Below, piece after piece: positions 47,519-58,569 of a stretch of DNA of 64,000 bases (positions are counted from its first letter, which is position 1; each line of letters starts with the position of its first letter). The translations under genes and the position numbers were made by a program. The notes under the pieces are model-generated. The model ran no database searches, was not told the DNA's origin, and was given only the letters and a program-made list of their open reading frames with translations. Source of the DNA: Apoderus coryli (lineage: Eukaryota > Arthropoda > Insecta > Coleoptera > Attelabidae); the NCBI GenBank assembly GCA_911728435.2, contig OU452204.1, positions 5,084,001-5,148,000 on the forward strand, read 5' to 3'.

Positions 47519-49681
47519 ATTTTAGATCCTCCTCCAAATATTAAAACAGAAAATTTCTTGCGGAAATACATCATAATATAATATTTTTTAGTAATTGTCG
47601 AAATCAGTTACGTCAAATTTTTATTTGGTATACATTCTAAATGTTACTGTCATATAAATATATTTTCTTACTTAATTTCCCGACCCACGGAGAGTATTGT
47701 TAACGCGCTAAATAAATTTGAGAAGATGCATATAACTATTTTGAAGTCCCGTGAACCAATATGACCAAAGTGATACAATGCTAGTATACCAAAACAATAC
47801 AAGATCTTTAGGTATAACCAAAACTTTGAATTCAACCCAATAACGATATGGAATATCCTTAATATAATTATATAAATAATAATTTTAAGGAAGCTCTATT
47901 CGTAAAATTGACTTTTCTTTGTAAAAATCATTTTATTAGTGAATTGGGTTCCATCGAATGTTTTATATTTTAGATCCCGATTTAATAATTGGATAAGCGG
48001 ACAGACCGTTTTTACAAGTTGTTTATTTACATGTAAAATGTCCGAACGTATTTCCGGTGAAAATCAAAACAAACATGAAACCAATAAAAAATGTACACAC
48101 TAAAGACGAGTCAACTTTACTATAAAACGTCTTCTAGATCTCTTTTTTTGAGTCATGATTCGTAAGACAGCCATATTGTTCAACTGTTATGAAACCTGGA
48201 CAAACTAAAATTAGATATATTCACTTCAGTAACGACAATTTACCCTAATAGGTATATCAGCATTATGTGACTAACGTTTTTCTAATAGTTCTAACAAGCT
48301 TAGGTATCAACTATAGCCTGCAGCGTTCAACTTAAATGGATTAAATAATTAACAATGTTGATTTCATGCAAATACTGTAGAATTTTAGCCTATATCCTCC
48401 AAGCTTATAAGGTAGCGCTCGTAAATAATATGGCTAGAAGTAGAAAAGATCTTAATTGTGCTAGCGACGCGGTGGGTCAACAAAATTTAAAGATCATAAA
48501 GCAATAATTAAATGCAGGTATATACCATTTCAGTTTTCTTTTCAGCACCCTGTACACCAAACACTATTTCAACGTTTTTGAATTGTTTATAAACCCGCAA
48601 GTTAAAAGAAAATAATCTTTCCATTGTTGCTAATCACTCAAAATTGTTTATCGAGTTATTCTTTAAATTACAAAGTCTCATGCAAAAAAATTACTTACTT
48701 ATTAATAAGTTTTTTTTAGCAAACAAGTGCAAATATATCATTGCTGGAAGCTGGTAAGCTTTGTTTTTCAAGAACAATGGCACCAACAAATCAAAAACAA
48801 ACCACTTTCAACTTATTACCGTCATTACAATAAACTGTAGTTTCATCGCACTTTTTAAACGGGTTTCATATAAAACAAAACACATTAAATTGTTTTATGC
48901 GATACATGGAAAACAAGGTGCCAATGTAAAGATTATGATGGAGCTTTAGTGACTTTTATAGCATTTACTCTTATTCAGTTGAGAGTTATATGGATTTGTG
49001 AAGATGCCTGTAAATTATTACGAGAGAATATTAAATATATAAATAATTTTATGACGAAAATGGCAACTCAAACATTTAATGTGTTGCTCTAAATCGAAAT
49101 ATGGTGCGAGATTGAGCATTAGATTGTGCTTTATGGCTGCACGAAATTAGAAATTTAATTTGGAAATTTATCTATGAAAATATATTATATTTTAATTATT
49201 TGTTTCTATTTAACGGTCTAGTGAACTTGTAAGTGCAAATCATTTACGTAATCCATTTTGTTTTATCAGGAATTTTTTTAAACCCTCAATTAGTTTCACG
49301 TAATTAGAGTTTACGTTATTACTGAGGACGCACCCAAGAAGAAACGTGACTAACTGAATAACGTCGAAAAGGATTTTTTAGGATCGTTTTATGGGGTGTC
49401 ACTAGAGTCAGCTGTTTTACAATTTAACCTTACTTTTTCGCTATTTATTATTATTTTTTTCGTGTATTTTGTTAAGAACAATCTGTAATGGAAGATACAT
49501 TAGACATTGTGATAAAATAATTTAAACGAATAAAAGATTATACAATATTTGTTGATATTGAGCTGTGGAATTCGGGTTCACCAGATTATAGAATAAAACT
49601 TGAGTTATGTAATGTGGACTGTTTAGTAAGTATTTTAATAAAACAAATAATTATTTATCGTTACATTGTTAGGTAATACTT
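47519..49681. other. Unassigned AT-rich DNA
   Basis: Over 2 kb with no recognised gene. CAGCACCCTGTACACC near 48544 may be an isolated transposon end. Confidence 0.4.
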
Positions 49682-49925
49682 CGTGCTACTATAAGCTCTC
49701 TTCATTAATATTGGAAATTTGAATCACATAGCGTGCCGATCACCGCTGATAAGTTGTGGATCAACAAAACGATCCGACAGGTCAGCATGTTAGTGTGTGT
49801 CAAATTTCCGAGATAATTAAACTCTTGTTACAGTATGTAACAGGCAATTTGTAAATAAAGCGTCCTGCTTAGGTAATGTTGGCAATAGGATATTATAATG
49901 GAGATTTACTTCTTATCCAATACCT
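49682..49925 (-). repeat. Hairpin-rich interspersed repeat, copy 4
   Basis: TTGTGGATCAACAAAACGAT, TTACAGTATGTAACAGG and AATAAAGCGTCCTG, then TGGCAATAGGATATTATAAT. The left part (CGTGCTACTATAAGCTCT) is the inverse of 57165-57190. Same order as the right half of copy 1, so orientation relative to copy 1 is the same from about 49750 on. Confidence 0.7.
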
Positions 49926-50080
49926 AAAAATGTTTGAAATATACGATTATATCCCGAGCAGCGAAAATAATAATAACTAACAAAATACCTAAGAAGTGTA
50001 GCTATGATTCAGCTTAATTTTGAATTAACTTGCCATGGAATTGTTTCTAATTTGTTTTATGAATCTTCAAACCATCATTT

Positions 50081-50743
50081 TTGTATTTATTTAGGGTACA
50101 ATCTCCTAAGAGTACTTACGCTATTGTCTTTAAAAATAAAACTGCGATAAACTTTTATTTCAAATTTTATCGAGCAACTAAATATTATATTACCTTACTC
50201 TCCGCGAATGCTAATACTGTTTTGACAAGTTCAAGGGACGACAGTCGGACATGCAAATATGTGAAGTTCCCTTTCATTGAGGGACTTTCTTATAGTGTTA
50301 AGCACATTCTTAGGGATACTAATATAAATTTGGCCTTTTACAATGTAAATACTTTAAACCAATTTTACACAAGATTAAAAGATCCTAATCCGATCGGGAA
50401 ACAATCAAACTTAGTATATGGAATACCTTGTTAATGTGGGAAATATTATGTTGGCCAAACCAAACAATATTTGAGTACTAGGGTGAGGCAACACAAGTAT
50501 GACTGTAAGAATCACAATCAATACAAAACTGAAAAGACAGCTTTGGTAATTGAGAATGGGCATCATTTTAGTTTTGACTCTGTCAAGGTTTTGGATAGGG
50601 AGTTCAACTATAAAAGGCATAATGTCAGTGAAATGCTTCAGATCAAATTACATGACACCGTTAACTTGAGAACTGACACTCAGGGCCTGAGCATCCTGTA
50701 TGTTGATTTATTAAATAGGTACAAATTGCGGTCGTCGTTTTGA
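50081..50743 (+). pseudogene. Penelope-like element C-terminus with GIY-YIG endonuclease
   Basis: The frame encodes KYVKFPFIEGLSYSVKHIL, the linker after the polymerase, and then LVYGIPC, stop (50432-50434), CGKYYVGQTKQYLSTRVRQH, a GIY-YIG nuclease core (here VYGI...YYVG, with the conserved arginine in STRVRQH), followed by VIENGHHFSFDSVKVLDREF and a C-terminal SILYVDLL. This linker-plus-GIY-YIG order is characteristic of Penelope-like retroelements, where the nuclease makes the nick used for priming. Only one in-frame stop interrupts about 220 codons. The reverse transcriptase upstream is not recognisable, so the copy is 5'-truncated. Confidence 0.82.
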
Positions 50744-51250
50744 ATTGTGACTGTCCCTGTGTATTGTATATGTGTGCGCCTCGTATTTATTCTGTATTGT
50801 CTTTCACGTGTGTTTTATACAATTTTTTATGTTATACCTTATCGTTTTTATTTACTGATAATATGCTCTCTATTTTATGTACAAACGAATTTTTGACACT
50901 ATTTTAGACCATATTTATTTTATTCATACTTTAAAAATTTTAAACGTTAGAACTGACCAGCTAAGAATTTACATTATACATCTGTATCTTTCATCTCGAG
51001 AATGTTAAGATCATTTATTATGTATTTATACACAACATTTTAAAAAGAAAAATAAGGCACCACACATTTACGTATGCATTATTTAATTTTTGTGATGTAT
51101 AACGGGAAGAAAAAAATGCCATATTTTATAATGTATTCTTGTTTTTGTAGCTTGAAAAAAAGGAAATTTAACCTCGAAACGTTGCTGACTTTGACATAAA
51201 GTGTTGTAACTTTATTTCGTCCTTTTACCCACTAGCTCCACAGTAAAAAA
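50744..51250 (+). ncRNA. Penelope-like 3' region with possible decayed hammerhead ribozyme
   Basis: Non-coding DNA after the nuclease stop. At 51150-51185 the sequence AAAAGGAAATTTAACC-TCGAAACG resembles the stem II and GAAA side of a hammerhead core, and a CTTGAAA just before it could be a decayed CUGAUGA box. Penelope-like elements are known to carry hammerhead motifs in their terminal repeats, which makes this plausible, but the core is incomplete as read. Confidence 0.3.
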
Positions 51251-51749
51251 TTATATATTCTATTGACTAACAAAACATACAGACTAAGTGAAATGAAGAT
51301 AAAATTAAAAGAAAAACTTTTTTTTTCTAATACAAATTTCGCCTATATACTGTCCATATACATGTGCAATGGCGATCGTGCATTTCTTACAAAACCACAC
51401 TTCGTGATTATTCGGCATAGAGGTTAGCTTCCACATAAATCCGCATGTGCAGTGAAAGGAATTTTTAAGAACATAGTACATCGTACTTGTTTATTTTCCG
51501 TGCAAACACAAAAAAATATACTCCATTGAATTTTTTGTCTCTTGATATTTTTTGGATCCGACTTGGTTTTAGAAGAAAAAATAAATACCATTTTAATTTT
51601 TAAATTAATATCAAGTTAGCTTTGGTCGGTGGTATATAGGATATGTACTTTTGTTATTATGAAAATAATGATTTTAAATTTCCATCACAGTTTGTTATTA
51701 TTTTTTCTCCGGTAGAAAACGGTAAATAATTATTCTAATTTAGACAAAT
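51251..51749. other. Unassigned AT-rich DNA
   Basis: Nothing recognised. Confidence 0.4.
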
Positions 51750-52010
51750 GCTTTTCCTTTATGGTCTTGCGCCAATGGTAATTCCGTGATGGCCCGGCGA
51801 CTCTATCAACACAGGTATCCTGATAGTGTCCTTCCAGGCAGAAAATTATTCAAAACAGTCTTTGTCCTCTGAGTGAATCTGACAGTTTTAAACGTAATGC
51901 CTCAGGGTAAAGACCCCGTACAATTCGAACTGCGGCAGTTGAGGAGGCTGTCCTACATGCAGTCGATGAGAAACTAGCAACTAGTACACGAAAAATTGGT
52001 AGGTAATTAT
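51750..52010 (+). pseudogene. DD41D-type transposase N-terminal fragment
   Basis: MLFLYGLA (51749-51772), then, after a frameshift, ANGNSVMARRLYQHRYPDSV and LPGRKLFKTVFVL: the DUF4817-like domain, closest in this window to the copy at 38925. RTAAVEEAVLHAVDEKLATS and TRKIGR begin the second HTH. A stop and a break follow at about 52005. Confidence 0.7.
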
Positions 52011-52055
52011 ATTTTTGTTATACAATGGTATGGGAAATTTTGTGGAATTCTTTGT

Positions 52056-52200
52056 TGTACGAGGGTTGCTTTTTATATTTCGGGATTAGAGAACAAAAAC
52101 AAGTATTAATCATCGAAAATCACTTTATTGTTTTTCAAAATATTCCCCATGTTACGAGTCATTTTTGTACCACGACAGCTAAAGAATTTGTGTCGTTGCT
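52056..52200 (-). pseudogene. Mariner 3' end: C-terminus, 3' UTR and TIR
   Basis: The plus-strand sequence TACGAGGGTTGCTTTTTATA (52058) is the inverse of the terminus at 56583-56612 (29 of 30 matching). Reading leftward on the minus strand, HGEYFEKQ, stop (about 52130-52155), matches the conserved end of mariner transposases. Together with the N-terminal half at 55999-56433 this looks like the other end of one mariner. Confidence 0.6.
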
Positions 52201-55200
52201 GAGTATACATTTATTGCTAATATCGTTAAGAATATTACATTCTACGATAAAAATTAAATGTAACACTCACCTTATATAAATAATTGTATTTATTTATCCT
52301 TACATCTTTAGTTCTATTAAATAAATTAACATTTTTATCAACTACTTGTATTTATTATGGGAGTGAAATACTTGGTACAGCTCTGTGTGGTTTTCCGATT
52401 ATTGATTTTACCATCAATACATCCTTGGCCTTCCGATAAATTCGACATAATGTATGATTAGTGATTATACGTAATTTTTATTGAGATCTGATTATTCTAC
52501 TTACCACTTGTTTTGTACGGACCTCGTATACAATTTTTCTAAAGGTTTCAACTGATTTCCTTCGACTTCATTGTGGTTTCCCTGTTATTGTGAGTTTTTT
52601 TGGGTATTTGATAGAATTCATGCGGATTTAATGTTGAATTCTATTCCGGGTGGGATCTTTTAAATGGTATATCTGGTCTAGGAATGATCATTACCAGTAG
52701 TTGCAGTCTAAAATCGAATCTGTAACAATATTGCTAACGTTAAAAGTCAACTATCTGAACATCTTTATAGGCGTTATGCATTTTAAGTCGTTATGACTTA
52801 CCTATTTGTGTTTGTTGTCATATTTCCGTTTTAGTTCGTTTTTGTTTAGTTGGTAGTCTGCCAGCCCTTGTTCATTCTCCTTTTTGATCGGCTTGCAAAT
52901 AGACAGGTGCTACTGGGTCTTTGAGGGCTGCTTTGAATGGCGAGATTCTTCGGAAGGGTGGTTGACGGGGGGTAGTGCTTGGCGAGTCGTTGAGGGAGTG
53001 GTTCTAGTTTATTGGACCGGACGATGACGCTGGGTACTACTACTGCGATTCACCTGAGATCAGTGGCAGTGTCACTTGCAGGAACATCCGCTACTTGTTT
53101 TTGTTTCGGAACAGTTTCAGTTCTCTTGTTAGTTGGAACGGTACTACCGTGGGGAAATGTGTGGTTTCGGATTGATGTTGTCCCTGTGAAGGTCTTCCTG
53201 GTGCACTATAACTGGAGGGTATGTGAACGAGGCCTCCCGCTGCTTAACCCGGGTCGTGCAACGCATACCTGTCTTTTAACATCTTTTCTTACAAGACCGT
53301 TACCTGGTTATGGGCCTCTGAGTGGCTGAAAGTCGAGTTTGGCACTCTTGGGGAAGCTCGGAATCATACACCTCCATTCTGGGCGCATACGACAGCGGTG
53401 GTATTGTTGTAATGAAACTATATGTTAGGTTAAGGTTTCAGTTTGGCATATGCTATAACTATGCTTGGTTTCTCTTCGTGTTGGATCCCAGGACTTTGTT
53501 CCTAAAAACCACACAATTGTAGTTCGTGAAGGCCTAATTTCGGCTCTATTATTATTGTTTACCGTAACGTGTAGGTTATATATTTTCACTTTGAATTACT
53601 TGAATTAATTTACAACAATCAGCTGATTTCTGTCACCATGAATATTTCGTATGACACTTAAGTATTTCATATCACTTGCTCGATAGTCAGTTCCTTGCAC
53701 AGGAAGAAGTTCACTATTTTAATTTGCGATTTATTTGTGTTCGTAATGCAGTCTGTTCTGTCAGTGGACATAATGCTTCGGTGGTTCGGCTTACCGATGT
53801 TGTGTTCCGCCGTGGATGTGTTAGTTATTTCAATTTGACAGAGCAATGTCTTCACTGTTTTTCTATCTAGTCGCGGGCTGTGTTGAGTGACAGTTTGTTG
53901 GCATTGTCAACTTATTAAAGGTTTAGCGCCTGTTTCTGAGAATTTCATTGGATAAGAACAACTTTTGGCGGTAAGAATGGTGAAAATCGCACGTTATTGG
54001 TCGTTGGTTGGCGGCTTAGGACTTTTGCAAATCAGTTGTTGATGATTAGTCCTACTGTGTGCACCTGCCATTGGTGTTAGAAATTGTAATTGAAAAGTAG
54101 AAAAGCCGTTTTCTACGCATTATGCATATGGGATAATAATTACAATTTCAATTCACGCGGATTGTGTTGGTAAATTTGTTGAAGAGATTTTACGGCACTG
54201 ATGTTGGATTTTATTGGTTTCCGTGGATTTTTTATACCAACCCGCACCACTTGATGTGGGATCATATACGCCATTTTGGTCTGTTGTACTACTGGGGCTA
54301 GGTAAGCGAGATTTCTGAATATTGACTGGTATTTTGTTGATTTCTATTCATCAATACCTCTTTGAGAATCGTTGCACGTTAGCAGTTGTATTTGGATTAT
54401 GCTGTGCACGATTATGATGTAAATAAATTGTTGCTGAGGCACGCCTTAGTAGTCTTGGAGCTACCCTTTTAGAAGGTACGGTAATGTATATTTGGTAAAT
54501 TTTCAAGTTGGTTTTTTTTTTGTTTTATAATCATTTCATTGTTAAGATAATTATTATTCTTATTCTTAACTATGGGATTTATTTTATCCTATAGGGTTTT
54601 TCGTTACGGATTGGGATTGAATTTCTAATGAGACTGGATCGAGTTAGATAACTTGGATTAGAGCAGAAGTTATGTTTTAATTGAACACCTGGGCGACGAA
54701 TTTGAATTACGAATTTCATCTAACGATGTCGTACGAATCACTATAAAAGATCGAGTAACTACTGTATTAACGATTCCTCTGTATATGTGAGAACTATCGA
54801 ATGTCCCTGGATTTTCCAGCCAAGTGGAATATTTAAATTTTTATATATATTTTTTTATTATTGAATTACGATTTAATTATGAATACTTCATTACAAAGTT
54901 TGACTAATACCTTGATGGGACTAATATTGTGAGCTAGTACGCAATATTCTATTTATCTATCTTTGCGATACTGTGGTATTTGATTTCTAATGATTAAATA
55001 AATAATTAAATTACATGTCGAATGCGTGCTGACTCCAATATTATTTCCTGAAAGTGATTAAGGAGTTCATAAGTTTATAATTGATTCTCATTGACTTATT
55101 TTGATATATTTCCAAGTAAAATATATGGACCGCGTTATGCATAACATGACGAAGCGCCATTTTAACGAATATAGATAAATGACTTCTAGTTATTAAGCTT

Positions 55201-55998
55201 TCTAAAAAAAACTGTCCATCAGATTGAGTTCAAATTTTATATGGAGATCAAAAGTACTAAAGAGAAATTAGTTTCGCAGTTTTATCATGATAATATAAAA
55301 AATATAGGTTTTGTCAACAAAAAAGCCGTTAGGTCGCTTATTGGTTTTCTGCATTCCTGCATGTTTGAGTTTTGCATACTTTGACTATATGCCATTTTTG
55401 GCGCTTAGTCTTGTTATGCTAAATTCGGGCTGCATTTTTAGTTTTACATATTTTAACTACACGCCATTTTTGGCGTTTAGTCAAATTATGCTAATTTAAT
55501 AATGATTAAACATAACTTGACCAAGCGACAAAATAACAGCTATATTGGCGGTTGGTCATGTTTTGCTAAACTCTCGTATTGACATCTTTGAATCTCTTAC
55601 AACATGGACTTGGTCGTATAATGCGTAATGACAATAAGTAAATGCATAATTTGGCGTTTAGCGTTTTTAATTATTTCTTTTAAAATAAACGTCTCTATAT
55701 GGCCATTAATTTTGTATAGTTAGATTACACCTTTAGACATTAGATGGCGATATTATCAAAAAATTAACGAAATGGTGCATGGTCATATATAACTACGTAA
55801 GTGTACTGGGATGTAAACTCAGTGGTACCACAGGGGGAACTCAGATTTTGAACACAGTACGTTTGGATGTAATTCATTCAGAATATTATTTTAACTCAAA
55901 ATTCAATATAGATATAAATTACTGTCTGTGAGACACATAATTTTATTATTTTCTTTTTTTTTACCTAATGTCAAATTCAATATAGGACTTAAGGTATT
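52201..55998. other. About 3.8 kb of unrecognised DNA separating two mariner halves
   Basis: No conserved coding motif found on either strand. The part 52860-53530 is richer in G and T than its surroundings and contains stretches such as CCGCTGCTTAACCCGGGTCG. 55380-55555 contains short tandem units. Because mariner ends lie on both sides, this block is probably one or more later insertions. No LTR or TIR pair was identified at its borders. Confidence 0.4.
55375..55555 (+). repeat. Three decayed tandem units of 72-75 bp
   Basis: GCCATTTTTGGCGCTTAGTC (55391), CGCCATTTTTGGCGTTTAGT (55462) and ATATTGGCGGTTGGTCATG (about 55541) are followed in each case by TTATGCTAA or TTTTGCTAAA. GCCATTTTTGGC is itself a small hairpin. 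Confidence 0.7.
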
Positions 55999-56433
55999 TT
56001 ATAAATCTAGTTGTTTTACTTTCGACCAATCGACACGAGCCTTTTTTTGAGCGATTGAGAAATTGTGTAAGGTCCAACGCGAACAAATTTTTTTGACAGT
56101 CAAATGTTTATGCAATATTGAATGTATGCTTGTCCCACTAATGCCTAAGGTTGTCTCAATCTCTTGATAGGGCACATCACGATCTTGCGATATCAGTTCG
56201 CGCACAGCATCAATGGTTTTTGGAACAACAACAGATTTTGGATGACCTTGACGAAATTTGTCTTGGAGTGAAGTACGACCAATGAATTCACCATACCATC
56301 GTTAAACACTGGTCCTTGATGGAGCTTCATCGCCAAAAATTGAATTCAGTTCATCCATACACTGTTGCTGAGTTAATCCACGTCGAAAGTTGCAAAAAAT
56401 AATCGCACGAAAATGTTCAAGATTTAATTCCAT
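55999..56433 (-). pseudogene. Mariner (DD34D-type) transposase N-terminal half
   Basis: On the minus strand ATG at 56433 begins MELNLEHFRAIIFCNFRRGL. The paired HTH structure of mariner follows: QQQCMDELNSIFGDEAPSRT, an in-frame TAA where a valine-tryptophan block is expected, then RWYGEFIGRTSL, KFRQGHPKSVVVP and the second HTH ISQDRDVPYQEIETTLGISG with SIHSILHKHLTVKKICSRWT. WTLHNFSIAQKKARVDWSK is the linker before the catalytic domain, and the sequence then ends at about 56000. The catalytic domain is absent here; only the extreme C-terminus appears at 52.1 kb. Confidence 0.85.
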
Positions 56434-56582
56434 TTTTGGGCCGAGATGAATCCTTTAAGTTACTGTAAACAACACAAATAGCGCTCGTATGTCAAAACGT
56501 TCTGAGTACGTATAACCTCAAAAATGTCCAACTTTACGATAGAGCTGTCAGTTGCCATATTGCAAAACCAGGGTTGCCAAAT

Positions 56583-56612
56583 CCCGAAATATAAAAGGCA
56601 ACCCTCGTACCC
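56583..56612 (-). repeat. Mariner terminal inverted repeat
   Basis: On the minus strand TACGAGGGTTGCCTTTTATA then TTTCGGGATT is the 5' end of the mariner encoding the N-terminal half; it pairs with 52058-52087. Confidence 0.8.
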
Positions 56613-56884
56613 TTACCACGTACAAAGAGTTGAGGTACTTCTTCCAAGATATTTTGAACCTCCTACGCAATTTTGTAGATGGTATCTTCAAAGACTTGCC
56701 AGAAATCCTAACTTAAATTCTAATAATAATAGTCTTTATTCAAATTGCGTTCATTTTAAATAAAATAACAAGTAAAACAATCAATAGTACACAATCGGAA
56801 CGGCATGAGTGCAGCTTAAGGCATGCAATGTACATGCCTCATATGTTTCAACACTTATCTACCTAATTCTATTACTAATTCTAT

Positions 56885-57050
56885 CATTATGGTTACGAAC
56901 GAGACGCATTTTTTCAGAAATGCAATAATAAATTTCAGTAATAATCATAACTGGGACCAAGAAAATCCTCATGCTATCACAGAAACACATTTTCAGGAAC
57001 AATTTTCTGTTTGCATTGGTATTATAGGTGACTGTGTGGTTTACCGGACA
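56885..57050 (+). pseudogene. DD41D-type transposase, first half of a split copy
   Basis: TNETHFFRNAIINFSNNHNW, DQENPHAITETHFQEQFSV and CIGIIGDCVVY correspond to the first-Asp block through the NVWxGIxGD block. The catalytic Asp has become Asn (TNETHF). The frame stops where the hairpin repeat begins and resumes at about 58185. Confidence 0.75.
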
Positions 57051-58184
57051 ACCTTACAAATTTGTTTCACACTAACATGATTTCACGAGACGGACCGTTT
57101 CGTTGATCCACAACTGATCACTGGTGATCGGCAGGCAGTGTGGACCAAATTTCCAACATTTACGAAGAGCTTATACTAGCACGAGACATGGAAGACAACA
57201 AGATGTTTTAGGCAACATCGATAGTTGGAGCAGGCAATATGCCCGGTGAAACACAGTTCACAAACGATGGCCGGACAAGAACTCCATCATATTGTCACGA
57301 GTACAGATTCCAAAATTATTAATAAATAAATATAAATTATAAATCAATAACAAACCCCAGATATTCGATGGAAAAATACAAACATATTATTTTCCTGTTT
57401 ATTCTAGTTTATCTAGATGAGTCACTATTTCTCGATAATCAGGAGCCCTGCCTCTTACCCTCCGCTTTCAAGGGTAGTCATGTTGAAAAATGCAGCATCA
57501 GCTATTCTGACCACCACCATCTAAATAAACGCGACGTAGGGGTGGTGGCGCAATATAATTATTATATTAATAACCAATTAGCAAAGAGAAATCAGAAAAC
57601 CATCTTTGATTCAATCCAACCTCCCTCATTATCATTCGTCACACAGGGAGGATTTAGGCGCAAGATTGTTTAAGAGAGGGATAACTCTTTTATTATAAAT
57701 TCTCCTCTCCATAGAAATAAGTTTAGTTGTGTCCTGATTTTAAACTAATAGTAAGAAAACCTGAAGGCAGTAAAATGTGAACCATAGTGCATCTTGACCG
57801 TATGTGGTCTTATATTTTAATGTAAGTAATATTATTTGTATTCTATTATTATAACTCTATAGTCTCTAATTTAAGTTTCATCATTTTGTAAACTCTTCTC
57901 AACTTTCTCAACTTTAACTGTTAATAAACTTTATCTATTTAAACTTGGTATTCGGTGTTTCATCTTTTAGATAAGGTCCTTATTTTCAATGCCCTCGTAG
58001 TTCACGTTAAACCTAAACGTGACAATATCAATCAATAAAGCCTCCGGCCAGGAAATCGGGCATGTCTAGTGTTAGCAATAGGATATGGAGTTGTTGTTTC
58101 TGGTCCGGCCATCGTTTGTGAACTGTGTTTCACAGTGCATATTGCCTGCTAACACTAGATGTCGCCAAAATCATCTTGTTGTCG
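57051..58184. repeat. Hairpin-rich repeat, copy 5, inserted in a DD41D copy and itself interrupted
   Basis: 57051-57292 and 58029-58184 belong together. The first part has the hairpin TTCACGAGACGGACCGTTTC with GTTGATCCACAACTGATCAC and GGATTGG-like arms. The sequence 57180-57290 is inversely repeated at 58090-58184 (TCCGGCCATCGTTTGTGAAC, GTGTTTCAC and CATATTGCCTGCT in both). The solo LTR at 57293-58024 splits it. The flanking transposase frame continues on either side, so this is a real insertion. Confidence 0.8.
57293..58024 (+). mobile_element. Solo LTR (Gypsy-like) with 4-bp target duplication
   Basis: Begins TGTCACGAG and ends CGTGACA, giving a perfect 7-bp inverted terminus (TGTCACG/CGTGACA). 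It is flanked by ATAT on both sides (57289-57292 and 58025-58028). Contains TTAATAAAC (about 57923) as a possible polyadenylation signal. No internal coding region remains. 732 bp. A direct target duplication of 4 bp fits Gypsy-type integration; the family is not identified. Confidence 0.85.
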
Positions 58185-58569
58185 TACAGTAATTTCCTAC
58201 AAAATGATTTGCCTTTACTTCTTGAAGATGTTCCACTTTGGTTATGACAATAACATTGATTCATGCATGATGGTGCTCCATCCCACTTTAGCTTGAGAAT
58301 ATTTGAATGGAGCTTACCAAAATCGTTGGATAAGCTGAGGAGGACTACAAATGTGGCGACCTAGATCGACTGACTTGAATAAAATAGACTATTATAATAT
58401 CTGGGGGCATCTGAAATGTTCAGTTTATGTTACACCAATCAAGACAGTAGAACAACTAAAAAGAGAAGGAATTTTCGAAAGAGTTCGTCACTCGATGATA
58501 AGAAGAGCAGAAGCCTGCATAGAGGCGGGATGTGGTCATATCCAACAGTTTTTGTCATTGTTCTGTTAA
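58185..58569 (+). pseudogene. DD41D-type transposase, second half of a split copy
   Basis: YSNFLQNDLPLLLEDVPLW (58184-58240), FMHDGAPSHFSLRIFEWSL with the second Asp (about 58268), then, after a frameshift, MWRPRSTDLNKIDYYNIWGH with the third Asp and KTVEQLKREGIFERVRHSMI, RRAEACIEAGCGHIQQFL to the stop near 58567. It directly continues the block at 56885-57050. Confidence 0.8.

Noticed and set aside
53012..53522. Two open frames in the GC-richer island as a gene
   Set aside because: They overlap in different frames, show no motif, no splice-supported continuation and no similarity I recognise.
57368..57673. 101-residue open frame with a hydrophobic start (signal-peptide-like)
   Set aside because: It lies wholly inside the solo LTR and has no partner exon; likely chance coding.
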